A DNA stretch of 64,000 bases from Benincasa hispida (taxonomy: Eukaryota; Streptophyta; Magnoliopsida; Cucurbitales; Cucurbitaceae), in NCBI RefSeq assembly GCF_009727055.1, contig NC_052349.1, positions 91,135,004 to 91,199,003 of the forward strand. The letters run 5' to 3'. Each line of letters begins with the position of its first letter. The first letter of the stretch is position 1. Made by a program: the position numbers and the translations under genes. A model generated the notes under the pieces. It had not been told where the DNA came from and ran no database searches. It worked only from the letters and a program-made list of their open reading frames with translations. This document shows, one piece after another, positions 45,151-56,946 of this stretch.

Positions 45151-46822
45151 GCTGAAAATATAAATAAATTCTAATACGTAAATTGCTTTCAAATCCAAAC
45201 AAACTTTAGCAAAAATATTAATATACCTAAATTTCATTATTTATTTTCAACAATATTTTAGTGAGTTAGAATAGATGCTATCGAGGGGCAGTAAAATACT
45301 CCTTCACTGATGCAAGACATTTTTGACTAAATACTAATTCCAGAATAAGTTTTATTCCTATAGTCATTTAGTTACCGTTTTTGGTCAAGAACTTACTAAC
45401 ACTTGGTAACTCTTGTAAGTATAACCCTCCATTTTTAGACCTCAGAGGTCAGCCCCAACGATGCTACCGAATTGAAATGTTAGGGTAGGGAATAGACTTA
45501 AGAAATCCTATCCATTTTTTGGATTTGAGTTGTTCTGAATCCCATGTTACAACCCTCTGAGGAGATAGCCATCGTAAAACGACTAGCTTATGTCGCCTAA
45601 AAATGACAAACAGGTGCAATATAGGAATCTCACGATCCAAACTAATGGAAGAGATCGCAAGATACGTTGACACACATCCTTCACCCACTTACTATGAACT
45701 ATTTTCCCTATTCACCTTACTATTGACCCATGCAAACACTTTCCGAATGAAAGGTCACTCCTAGGGTGACACGAGGCCAATCATGAATCTCACGTGTGAA
45801 CTCTTAGGGACGTGAGAGCTAAGAACAACATATCGTATATATTATTAATCTCCTTGTTTTGGGTAAATATTTACTTAGGTATATTCTGGCTAATAAAACA
45901 ACCTAAGTTTAGGTGATTTTCCAAGTATAATGTTTATATTTGGATTTAACCTACAATGTCTAGGTTATAAACTAATTTTAAAACTTCACATCGCTCACGT
46001 ATGCTCATAAAATCGGGTTAACAATGCTCGACCGACTAAAATCCCTAGGTAGCAGGTGTTCTATAAACTGTCAACTTAAGTACCTCTAGTCTTAGACAGG
46101 ATTTTAGCCTGGGTGAGTTTGTAACCAAAGTTTTACAACATAACGACCTATTTTAACTATTAAAACAAGTTGTTATTTGTTAATCCTAGGTGAGCATGCA
46201 TCTTATCTTTGTTATGGATTTTAAATACATAATCTATTTTTATAACACTTTATAAGAAATAGACATGCATTCAATTCATAACATTCATCAATCATTTCAC
46301 AATTTTAATATAACACTTTATATTAAAATATGAAACCCTAACACATGTATACTATATATTATAACCATTTATAACACACTATGCATATTACATGCTTCCT
46401 ATGGTGGGATTTTAAATCTACATGACATACTATATGCACATACAAGATTTATTTAATTATAACATACATTCATAATGCAGAAATAATTAAACACACTGAT
46501 ATAGACCAATTTTGGCATCCTAAGTAAGCAAACAACCTAAATTATTACAATTTTGGCATCTTCTGCTGCAACCAACGACTGAGCTTGCTTTGATTTTTCT
46601 TCAATTGCAACTCTATTGACTCTAACAAATATATAGACACGCACACATTAAGGCCCACATAAGCAAAGAGCCAATTACGACAATTAACACTCATTGAAGA
46701 GAAATCTAATGCTAAAACTGAAATTATTCATATCAGTACCCATTTTCATACGACCTATGAAAAACACCCACAAAACTAAAATTAACACAAATTGAATACT
46801 TAAATTATGCTATGATACCAAT
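45151..46822 (-). other. Copia leader with primer binding site
   Basis: On the minus strand TGGTATCATAGC (plus 46809-46820) is a primer binding site with one change from the initiator Met consensus, next to the LTR end. The leader that follows resembles the 3044-5547 leader: repeated TATAA...TTATA motifs (46190-46390) and, at 45460-45860, the pair of CGTGAGAT segments. No coding region. Confidence 0.7.
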
Positions 46823-47088
46823 TGATGGTGTTCACATTCAACATGCGGAAGCAACTAGGATCTTAAGCACTTTAATTCCATCCATTTTAGCAAAGAAACA
46901 TGTAACTTTGTAACATAGAAGTAGGATTTTGAAATTATACCTTTGAAAAACTGCTCAAATCTTCAAATCCAACTCGAATTTCTACTCCAACACCTTGTAA
47001 ATGACCATATGATCTTCTTCACTATTCTATAGGATCTTAGATTGAGTGGTGGAACCCAAAATTATTCTCGTTGCCAATATACAAACCA
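46823..47088 (-). repeat. 3' end of a copia LTR, truncated
   Basis: Sense-strand end GTGAACACCATCA lies two bases before the primer binding site. About 265 bp match the 3' parts of the LTRs at 25165-26972 and 37418-39215; at about 47088 the similarity stops and CACTA-derived sequence takes over. The upstream ~1.5 kb of the LTR is missing. Confidence 0.68.
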
Positions 47089-47159
47089 ACATAATTAAGA
47101 AATAGACATGCATTCGATAAACTTAATTTGCATTCAATAAGTCCACTAGGTCCATTGTT

Positions 47160-47990
47160 TGACCATCAGGTCCTTTCTGTAAAACAATTCACATAGAAGA
47201 TATTAATAATACTTTCTTGGAAATCAAATATAGAAATACTTTTATTTTTACCGTGGATTCTCGTATGCATATGAAAGTCTTAGAACCAGCTGTATGAGTG
47301 TACTTTAGGATTGACCGATTCCTTTTATTAGTCTCTGTCACTTTCTAAGAAAATGAGAAATTAAGAAGAAATGAGTAATAGAAATATAAGTAAACCCAAA
47401 AAAAAAAAAAAATACAAAAGTTCTTACTTTCCATTCGGTGGATTCAAACTTGTTGCATAAAAAGTGCCAATCTTCTATGTCGTCTTTAAGTCAATCAGAT
47501 GGGTATGCTCGTGCCTCTTCAGGACTTGCATATTTTTTATAGTGTTTGTGTAGTTCCCCCTATATTCTTTGAAGGAATTTTTCATCTGTTCATCGATGAA
47601 ATTATTGACCAGATAGCTAGATAAGTCTAACACAAAATGGTTCTGAATTAAAAAAGAAAAGAAAAACTAATCAGTATCTCTGTAGATGTAGACATGTATA
47701 TATAATTTGTAAAATATCAAATAACCATCATACCAATGATCAACTTTTAACTATCTCTCTATTTTCTATTGGTACCTCTCTCCATGATCCATAACGAACA
47801 AAAAAAGATTCTCGAGCGTTCGTACCAATGACATTGCTAAACTTTGTTGCATTGTTGCAAATTGATTTCTCCCATACAGGATTGATTTTGACAGGAATTC
47901 TCCCAAATTGTTGCACATATTTATCTAAAACAACATTTCGAGAGTGTCCACGTCCAACCTTATTAGTCGTACAACCAGACTCTGAAGAAA
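47160..47990 (-). pseudogene. Transposase_24-like (Ptta/En/Spm) region
   Basis: Short minus-strand frames give GRIPVKINPVWEKSICNN, ATKFSNVIG, RESFFVRYGSWREVPI, and further on HEHTHLIDLKTTSKIGTF, all typical of the Transposase_24 family located downstream of the main transposase in CACTA elements. Intron-like gaps and stops separate them. Function in transposition is poorly known. Confidence 0.65.
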
Positions 47991-48341
47991 TTATATGTCA
48001 TTAGTTTAATTAAACTTTAGTTTATATAAAAATTACCGAGTATGGATCTAAAATAAAATGTGGATCTTAAACAACCTGAATTATCTCCTATAGAGGATGA
48101 TACGCCAATATGCTCGGACTCTAAATACTCCATTATTGCCTCCTCATCAGTATGACCTACCATTGTTCCTGTGCAAACAACAATATATATGTTATACAAC
48201 AATATGTAAGTTATGAAATGGAAAAGAAGATACATATTTACATGGTTATTCCTTATCATTAAGATGTTCATCAAAACTTAAACTCCTATTAGAAGATGAT
48301 TGTACATCCTCTTCCTCGTCATTTATGAAGTCATCATCAAC

Positions 48342-48899
48342 TCACTGAATTATATGTTCTTCTACGACTATAGGATCAACATCAACTCTACATAAACTGA
48401 TATCGTTCATTGATTCATCGATTGTACAAGTAATACTATTTACAACGTCTAATAATTTGGGTTGGTCATTCTCACGTTCTTCTGCTTCTGGCATGTCCCA
48501 CACATGCTTGTTTTGGACTACTTGCACCACTTTCCAATTATTACCATATTTGGGATCGTTGATGTAAAACACTTGTTTGGCTTGACTAGAAAATAAAGTC
48601 TCGTTAATAAACCAATGACGAGCTGTATTAATTGATATATATCCCAAATTCAAGTGTAATTTGTTAGTCTTTCTAGGGTCTGTATCAAACCAAGTACACT
48701 TAAACATAATTACACATCTTTTCTTGGCATACTGAAAATCCAATAATTCATTGACAATACCATAGAAATTATGGAGATCTCCTCCACCTTCACTTTGTGA
48801 AGGCACCATGATCCCGCTATTTTGTGGACTCCGACAATTATCACACTCAATACTATGATAGCATACTCTATTAACAATGCATCCACTGTATGAGCGCAC
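48342..48899 (-). pseudogene. CACTA-associated DUF4216 region
   Basis: A 185-residue frame includes NFYGIVNELLDFQY, VIMFKCTWFDTDP and AKQVFYINDPKYGNNWKVV, hallmark segments of DUF4216, which is found as part of CACTA-encoded proteins. The frame ends in HIIQ and a stop; the continuation of the protein on either side is in other frames. Upstream (49000-49390) residual pieces such as FSMFRQNTRPLG precede it. The open part is in good shape, but its start is internal to the family protein. Confidence 0.75.
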
Positions 48900-49390
48900 T
48901 TATGAACTTGGCCCCATCGCTAGTGAATATATATCATTAGACATATCTTTATTTTCTTTCAATGAAAAAACCTGTTAATTCAGTACAACACAATAGATCT
49001 TAAAAACTAATGTCACCTGAATTAATTCAATTGAATTTTTACTTGTCTTTTAAACCCATACTTACATGAGATTTGAACCAATCAGGAAAGCCTCGTTGGT
49101 GCCTTCTGTATAAATCACCCTAACTTTGAGCTTTATGTCGAATTAGTCTCAAATATTGCCTATAAGTAAGAGACGTGTCCCAATTTTATTTTTCATACTT
49201 TGTATCAAAATCATTAATTACAATAGAATGTTCAAAACATACTTTCGATAAGATTTTATTTCCATGCAATTGTTCAAGATGTACCAATGTACACTACATT
49301 TCTCTTCTCTCGATAATTTCCTTACTCTTGGTACTCCTAATGGTCGCGTATTTTGTCTGAACATTGAAAATGCACCACATATCTCATCCT

Positions 49391-49789
49391 CTAGAGTCTA
49401 TAATAATTTCTTTCATCTCTATTGAATCTTGTCTCAATTCCAATTATGTACAAAGAACAAAATACCAACGATTCATTCATTATATATGCTTCTGCTATAA
49501 AATCTTCAGGATGTGCTTTGTTTCTTACATATTGTTTCAATGTCTGTAAGCTTCTTTCGATAGGGTACATCCAACTATAACTAACTGGACCTGCAATTTT
49601 TATTTTGTAGGGTAAATGGACTGCTAGATGCAACATTACATCAAAAAATGCCAATGGAAATATCTTTTCTAACTTACAAAATATGATTATAATGTGTCTT
49701 TGTAATCGATCCAAATCCCCTAGAGATATTTCTTTTTGCACATAGATAACAGAAAAATTTGCATAACTCAATGACAACAGTGGACACAT
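49391..49789 (-). pseudogene. CACTA-associated DUF4218 region
   Basis: The frame carries FCKLEKIFPLAFFDVMLHL, AVHLPYKIKIAGPVSYSWMY, PIERSLQTLKQYVRN and EAYIMNESLVFC, the DUF4218 signature of TNP2-type CACTA proteins. It starts internally after a shift and ends near NRDERN. Its 5' neighbour is the transposase core at 49859. Confidence 0.8.
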
Positions 49790-49849
49790 CTTTTTTTAAG
49801 TATGCTCAAACACCAATTGGAAGAAGCCTCTGAAGCAGAAGATGCGATT

Positions 49850-51637
49850 TGTGAGTTTTTACCTCCATAGCTTTCCATCTTTCTCACTCGCACATCTTGA
49901 TATATTTGATACAAACCCATAAGGAAATTTGACTGATTTCATCCACTTACAGAATACAATCTTGTCATTAGTAATCAATGGGTATGTAGCGTGTGGCCTT
50001 ACAACTTTATCTCCTACCTTTTGCAGGTGTAGTTCTTTTCGTATATTTAAATCTTCTAAATCCAAACGAGCATTAGTTGTATCCTTATTCTTTCCCTCAA
50101 TATTTAACAATGTGTCTACCAAATTATCACAAATATTCTTTTCAATATGCATAACATCCAACTTATGTCTCAATAAAAGTTTCGACCAATATGGAAGTTG
50201 GAAAAATATACTTTTTTATTTCAATTTAAACTTTGTTTCCGTTTTTTATCACGTTTCTCTGGATGTTTGTTAAACACAGAAAGTTTAACAAGTTCACTTC
50301 TTGTAAGATATCTTCTCCATCCATGAAAACTAGAGGAGGTCTAAGTTCCACTTGTTCATCATATTTTTTGCTCTTGCGCCAACTGTGATTATCTGGAAGA
50401 TAAAATCAATGCCCCATAAAACATTGTTTTCCTCTTAACCTCAACGATGATGTATCCTCTTTACAAATAGGGCATGCTTGGTAACCTTTGGTACTCCATC
50501 CAGATAGGTCACCATAGCAAGGAAGTCATTAATAGTTAGTTGAAAGTATTCGCTGCTAACACAATCATAAGTGTGCACACCATCATTCCATAGCTCCTTT
50601 AACTCTTCAATCAGTGGCTGTAAGTAAATATCAATTTCTTTTCTAGGAGATTTTGGCCTGGGTATAAGAAGAGAAACAATAAAATTTGTCTCTTTCATGT
50701 ATTTTCAAGGTGGCAAATTGTAAGGAATGAGCACCACTGGCTATATACTATATGAAGTACTCATATTCCTGAATCGATTGAAGCCATCTAAAGCTAGTCC
50801 TAAAAGAACATTTCGTGGGTATGAAGTAAACTGAGGAAACCCACGATCAAAATGCTTCCACCCTTTAACATTAGTTAGATGTTGAAACACTCAATTAGTT
50901 TCAACACGTTTACCTTTATGGCACCTCATTTCAAGTACAATATGTTTATATGCAAATAATCGTTTCAATCTTGGTATTAAAGGAAAATGTCGTAAAATTT
51001 TATGTGGAATCTTTTTACTTTTTCCAAATTCAACTTTGTACCGAGATTCACCACATACTGGACACTTTTGCAAATCGAAAAATTCTTTCCAATATAGGAT
51101 ATAATCATATTTGCAAGCATGAATAGACTCATAACCTAGTCCTAAGTCATGTAATTTTCTTTTAGCTTCATAAAATGGACTAGGTATAGATGATCTAACG
51201 GGAAATGAATCTTTTAACAATTCAAGTAACAAATCAAACGACTTGTTAATCCAATCGCTAAGAATCTTAATATACATCAACTTCACCAAGAATAACAATG
51301 AAGAGAAATTTATACAATCAAGGTACAATTGGTTGTGTGCTTCATTTATTAAATCTTCAAATAAGCTTGAATTGTTATCTCTTTCTTGGGTATTGGTATG
51401 CATTTCATTCTCGTCTTCTTCTTCATTTATATCGGCAATTGGATACTGTAGATCATTTATAATATTCAAAATTTCATTTTCTTCATCTATAGCATTCATT
51501 TTTGTCGTACTTAATCCATCATCATGTGTCGATTGAGATGTTTGACTTTCGTATTCCCTAGACAAGTCGACTGGATCTCCATGATATACCCATTGATGAT
51601 ACAATAGAGAAATTCCATTAATGGCTATGGAGACCAA
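49850..51637 (-). pseudogene. TNP2-type CACTA transposase, decayed
   Basis: N-terminal part: a YHGD segment, an acidic linker, then HDLGLGYESIHACKYD and CPVCGESRYK (~51036-51070), as in TNP2 proteins. Next, in shifted frames: LLGLALDGFNRF (~50770-50810), corresponding to the conserved GLASDGFNP motif with a catalytic Asp, and YLQPLIEELKELWNDGVHTYD (~50580-50635, interrupted here for brevity by the family's usual order). The last piece (50173-49859) has RHKLDVMHIEKNICDN and TTNARLDLEDL followed by a VKFPYGFVSNISRC segment. The protein would bind the element's ends and catalyse excision and insertion. At least four shifts or stops break it. Confidence 0.82.
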
Positions 51638-52249
51638 TTAGCAGGACACGTAAGGCTTATTAACTACCAAAACAAGAGATTTGAACATAGATGCAAGATC
51701 TTTCGATTAATTTAACACATAAAGCTGACATACAAAATAAGTTATCATAAATGTTAAGTTTTAAGCCACTTTCCGAAACCCCCACAAGCTTAAAATCTTC
51801 TACATTCAAAGATTTGAATGGTACTTGAAATCTTGTCCTCTCAAATCAAATACTCAAATTAATTATTATATTGATCACTTGACTCAAGGACATGTTGCTT
51901 CTTCTCCACTAGAACAATTATGTTGCTTGTCACCAATTTATATGGTGGTCCTTTTGCAATTTCCCTTTTGAGAATTGGTTAGATTTTGGTCATGAAAATA
52001 AGATACTACTATTGTGTTCTCTATAACCCTACAACACTTGGGTATAGCTATTGAAATACCATATGTTTGTGTAATCAAAATATATATATGGCAGTTGATA
52101 TAACACAAAACAACTCACACCCATATTTTGATCTTGGCTTAATTTCTTGTCACAGTATTGCAACAACCTATTATTGAATTTTTGAGACCGATGAAAACAG
52201 AGTCAGAGAGATGAACACTAAGAAACACACTTATACAAGAAAAGGTCAC

Positions 52250-52600
52250 ATTTAACACCAATAATACATATATATATAAAAGAAATATCTAAATAGTGTA
52301 AATTTTAAAATAAACATCAAAGAAAGTATGCTACAGAATGAAAGCAGAAAAATAGTGAAGGAACCCGGCGAGCGACGGTGAAATTTAAGGAAAATGAAAA
52401 ACAAAAAATAAAAAAGGGGAAAATAATGGTACCAAAATCGGACGGCGAGGGGACGGCGAGCAGACGACAAGCGAAGGAGAAGAAATTGGACGACTGGGTT
52501 TCAGAGAAGAAAGAACGAAGGAGAAGAGAAAAATGGAAGAAGAAGGAAAAGAAGAAACGGTGGGCGAGGGGAGGGTTTTTTAACGTACTTTTCCTGACGG
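52250..52600 (-). other. CACTA leader region
   Basis: Between the transposase start and the subterminal repeats lies DNA that on the minus strand is pyrimidine-rich with TTCTTC runs, as in a 5' leader. A Lys/Glu-rich frame on the plus strand (52378-52626) mirrors this composition and has no family signature. The stretch 51640-52250 shows nothing recognisable. Confidence 0.45.
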
Positions 52601-53500
52601 TCGTTTGGAAAACCATAATCCCCTAATCCCGACAGTCAATCGAATACTGTCGATAAAATTACGAACTCCCGATGGTCACACGCATATCGTCGGGCTAACA
52701 CAACCTTATTCCAACAATGTTCTGACACCACCGTTGGCATAACTTCACAACTTCCCATAAGTTTTTTATTTTAATATCATTGCCCGATGGTCGATCAACC
52801 ACCGTCAGTCGAAATACGCGCTCCCGATGGTTATTCACGTACCTTCAGGCTAACTCAACCAAATTTCGACGATCTTCTTACACGACTGTCGGCATAACTT
52901 TACAATTTCCCATAAGTTTTTTTATTGTAATAATGATCCACCGACGATCGCTCCAATACCATCGGCCGAAATACAAACTTCCGACAGTCGCTCAAATATT
53001 GTCGAGCTAACTCAATATTATCTCGACGGTTTTGTGCATACTGTCGAACAAAACTTGAGAATTTTCCATAAATTTTTTTTATTTATATTTCTTATTTTAA
53101 ACATTAAACTTTGCTCAACAGCATTCTTCACACCGTCGGTGGAAGTAGATTTTCCTGACGGTCGCTTGAGAACCTTCGGGACAATTTTGACAATTTCCCA
53201 TAACGTTTTTTAATTTTCTATTTTGCTACCTCCTGATAGTCCAGAACCATCAAGCAAAAGGACTATCTCCCAACGGTGTTGCTCCGACCGTCGAGATAAC
53301 ATAAAATTGTAGTTTTCACATTTAAAAAAAAAAAAAAAAACTAAACATCTCCCGATGGTCTCAGTACCGTCGAGATAGTTCAACAAGCTCGACGGTTGGT
53401 TTATAGATCATCGGGAGAGAGTGGTTAGCCCGACACTAGTAAACGATCCTTCGAGATTGGGTTTTAGCCCGACACTATCATTTAACCGTTGGGAATAATC
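52600..53500 (-). repeat. CACTA subterminal hairpin repeats
   Basis: At least twelve copies of a ~10-bp motif CCGA(C/T)GGTC occur here. They come mostly in facing pairs, for example TCCCGATGGTC then ATCGTCGGGC about 10 bases later (~52670-52697), CCGATGGTC/ACCGTCAGTCG (~52785) and CCCGATGGTCT/ACCGTCGAG (~53353). CACTA elements carry such subterminal motifs as transposase-binding sites. The facing-pair layout means each unit could form a small hairpin. Confidence 0.82.
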
Positions 53501-53515
53501 AAAATTCTTGTAGTG
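53501..53515 (-). repeat. CACTA terminal inverted repeat (one end)
   Basis: Minus strand reads CACTACAAGAATTTT from 53515. The next three bases, taa (53516-53518), would be the target duplication, but its partner cannot be checked because the other terminus is missing. Confidence 0.85.
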
Positions 53516-53518
53516 TAA

Positions 53519-55309
53519 GGGCATTCAGAGTTTTGGTTGAGGAAGACAATAGTTATCTTAAAGCCATTATCATGTTGAAGCTATCATCAATCTCAATAGA
53601 ATCGTTATGTTATTTATTATTGGCAATTTGATATGAATGATCCTAGGGTATTATATTTTGTCTAACATTAAACTCCTATACTTTCATAAGTGGACAAAGT
53701 AGGATTCTTAGTTAGGATTTCATTTTCAATCGTTCGTGCATCAATTCTAATAGTCTAATCTTTTAATTCGATAATGGAAGAAGTCAACGTACTTGTACGA
53801 ATTGACGCATTGACGATTTTCAAAAGACAATTTAAGAGTTTAGTTGAAACAATTATAAGTTTCACATGATATTTTTGGAATAAAATCTAAAGAAGAATGT
53901 AAATTGATACACTTTCAAGACAATTCAAATTGGTATAATCAATAGTTTAAAATCTTAATTGATACTAGAGATGTTAAAAAATTGTTTCAAACCGGCAAAC
54001 CAAGTTGAGCCAATTGGTTTCTTCAAAAACTTAGTTTCTCAACTCAATAGTAAAAAAAAAAAATCGAAAAATAATTCAGTTTGGGGGAGAGGAAATTGAA
54101 TAAATGTCTAATTTTAAAAGGTAATTTTGAAAAATGTATAAAAATCAATTTATGTATACCAAAAATGTCTAAACACAAAATATTTAATTAAAATATACTA
54201 TGATTGTTTGAAGATGCGAACATATATAACCTTAACAATTACAAAGTACGTAAATACAGATTCTGTAGAATGAAAGGAAACTAAAATTTCTAAAATCTAT
54301 AATTATAGATGATTAAATAATCCAGAGATAATAATTATGTTGATTAAATAAAAATATATTATTTTTAGTTTGAAGAGAACTTCAATCTGAAAATCAAATA
54401 AAATTTCATGCAATTAAAAAAAAAATCAAAATCGACTTTGAAACTCAAAATGTGGGGATACAAATTGGATTACTAGACAATTGGAGGACAAATTTAGGAC
54501 AAGCATCAAATGGACACATACCAATTAAAGAATTTAAGCCACTTTATAAAAAAAAGGTCATATTTAATTATTTTTTGTGTTGTTTATTTGTGTTTTACAT
54601 TTATACTGACATATGGATCTCATATCCACATTTGTAATGAAATAACGCAATCTCATTGATAAATAAAGAGTACTCAATTTGATTGTACCTGAAAATTACG
54701 TCATATCGTTATCGTTATCGTTACTGTTATTGTTATAGTTATCATTATGGCTACAATTATCATTATTGTTATAGTAGAAAAATTATCAATTTTGCCATCT
54801 TTATTGTTATCATTATTGTCACCGCTTGACCCTTAGGTAGAGATAGAGATAACAGTAATAATAAATTTGACAAAATTTGTACTTTACAATTATTTTATTA
54901 ATGAAATTTTATTACGATATCAGTCATTTTCATTAGGATTTATTAAAGGTGGCCTTAGAGAATTTTGAAAGAAGTTTTAAAAAAATCCATGCTTGTCACA
55001 CTCCATGTCTGGCGACTGCGTCACTCACCCCATCGCCATGCCAGCCTCCATCAGTGCACGCCATGCTTTGTCACAAAACCTTTTACAATTTTCTTTTTTC
55101 GTTTCTTTTTTCTTGTTTTTCTATATCTTTATATGTTTTTTTTTTCTTCTATATTTTTGTTTTATCGGAATGTGGATCCACTATCGTTACACAAATTTGG
55201 AAGTTAAATAAAAAATTAAAGGTGGAAAGTCTAGAAAGTGTGTGATTTTCTTACCTAATATGTCCCCTTTATATGCTCATATATATATATGTCTCGTTAA
55301 AACCTTACT
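53519..55309. other. AT-rich intergenic region
   Basis: No gene or transposon end recognised. A degenerate GTTATC/ATTATC microsatellite runs at about 54705-54775. Short frames at 54949-55245 are Phe-rich chance frames over T-rich DNA. Confidence 0.6.
54705..54775 (+). repeat. (GTTATC)n/(GTTATT)n degenerate microsatellite
   Basis: Perfect TATCGT/ATCGTT units at the start degrade rightwards into mixed GTTATT and ATTATC units. Confidence 0.85.
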
Positions 55310-55324
55310 AGGAAAAGTCCAATG

Positions 55325-56470
55325 AGAAAATATGGTACTTCAGGATCAATAAGTTCATTATCTTCTCGAGGTCAAAGTATATATTTTTCTTTATCCAATG
55401 AACGGACTTCCATTGGAATATTTAATAGATGTGTTTTGTCCATATAAAATCTTTTCAAAATTTTTCCTGTATAAATTGACTGATGAATAAATATTTCATC
55501 TTTTAAATGCTCAATTTGCAAACCAAAGTAAAATAATGTTTTTCCGAGATCTTTCATCTCAAATTATTTTTTGAGATATTCTATTGCCTTTGAAAGTTCT
55601 TTAGGAGTTCGAATTATATTCAAGTCATCAACATATACCGTTATAATAGCAAATCTTCATTGTGATTTCTTTATAAAAACACCTGGACATATTGGATTAT
55701 TTGATATCTTTCTTTCAATAAATATCCACTCAAGTAATTGTACCACATCCGTCCTGATTGTTTCAATCCATATAGTGATCTCTGTAACTTTATTGAATAC
55801 TATTCCTGGGAATTTGATGAATATATTTCAGATACCTTAAATCCTTCTGGGATTCTCATATAAATATCATTATCAAGAAATCCATATAAATAAATTCTGA
55901 CTACATCCATAAGATGTATATCTAAACTTTTATACACAGCCAAGCCAATTAAATATTTTAATGTAATTGCATCCACCATCGGAGAATATGTCTCATCAAT
56001 CAATACCAGATCTTTGTGAAAAACCTTATGCAACTAATCTTGCTTTATATCTTGTAACATTATTATTTTCATTTCTTTTCCTCACAAATACATATTTTTA
56101 TGCCACAGGTTTAATATCTTTTGGTTTTCGGATTACTAGTTCAATGCCTGACATTTTGAAATTGAGTGTAATTCTGCCTCGATTGCTTCTTTCCACTGAA
56201 CCCAATCTTTTCTATATCGACATTCTTCAACAGATTTTGGTTCAGGATTCTCATTTTCAGATATAATATCAAGAGCAACATTATACAAAAAAATGTTGTT
56301 AATAATTACATTAGTTCGATTCCATTTTTTTTTTCCTATCATGATATAGTTTATTGAAATCTCATTATTATCTTTAGACAACTCTTCCAATATATGTTTT
56401 TCATTTGAGACAGTGGATATGATATATAGATATTCCACATTATTCTTACTATCAGTATCAATATGATAAC
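55325..56470 (-). pseudogene. Copia pol fragment: linker to reverse transcriptase
   Basis: The piece starts right after the duplication with a NGYHIDT-like protease-end segment, then deletes protease C-terminus and integrase. Next come EPKSVEECRYRKDWVQWKEA (linker before reverse transcriptase), the RT segments DETYSPMVDAITLKYLI, LDIHLMDVVRIYLYG and DNDIYMRIPEGFK, and after a shift a catalytic VYVDDLN (~55625-55650). MKDLGKTLFYFGLQIEHLKD and ILKRFYMDK follow. Sequence differs clearly from the pol at 30009-33363, so it is another copia lineage. Stops and shifts throughout. Confidence 0.8.
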
Positions 56471-56946
56471 CATTGTGAAGGACCTCATATAAGAGAACCT
56501 TGAGCGGAAGCGAGATTGTCCCAATTTCTATTTTTTAGAAAAAGTAATTTTTACAGAAAAGAAAAAACAAATTATGCATTTACATAAATTATAGCATGCT
56601 TAATTAGGGTTTTAGAAACCCTTATCTTTAAAGACCTTCTTCAAGAATCTCTTGATCAAGAAACAAACACTACCACAAAGGTGACCTTGATATTCTCAGG
56701 TAAAGAACATAGGAGTGATGGGCTCTAACTATTTTGGAATGAGGGAAGGAATTTTAGAGAAGAAAAAAGGAAAAGAAAAAAATTCAGAAACTTACAGAGA
56801 GCACACTTTTCTCTGTTCAATATCGTATATCTTTTTCTGATTTCATTTCGTGCAGTATCATGAAGGAGACTATCTCCTATCCAATAATCATAAAACATCA
56901 ACCACCCACGAGAAAATAGGGGAGGGAGTTGTAACTCCCTCAGTAA

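Larger units (their letters stand above)
47089..53515 (-). mobile_element. CACTA (En/Spm, TNP2-type) DNA transposon, 3' end truncated
   Basis: On the minus strand the order is: terminal CACTACAAGAATTTT, repeat-rich subterminal DNA, a 5' leader, TNP2-type transposase, DUF4218, DUF4216 and a Transposase_24-like segment, the usual layout of plant CACTA elements. A 3-bp taa follows the right end. No second CACTACAAGAA end was found near 47,000; instead the element meets a broken copia LTR, so its 3' terminus has been deleted. All coding parts carry stops. Confidence 0.85.

Noticed and set aside
52378..52626. Lys/Glu-rich 82-residue ORF on the plus strand
   Set aside because: Mirror of the pyrimidine-rich CACTA leader; no homology seen.
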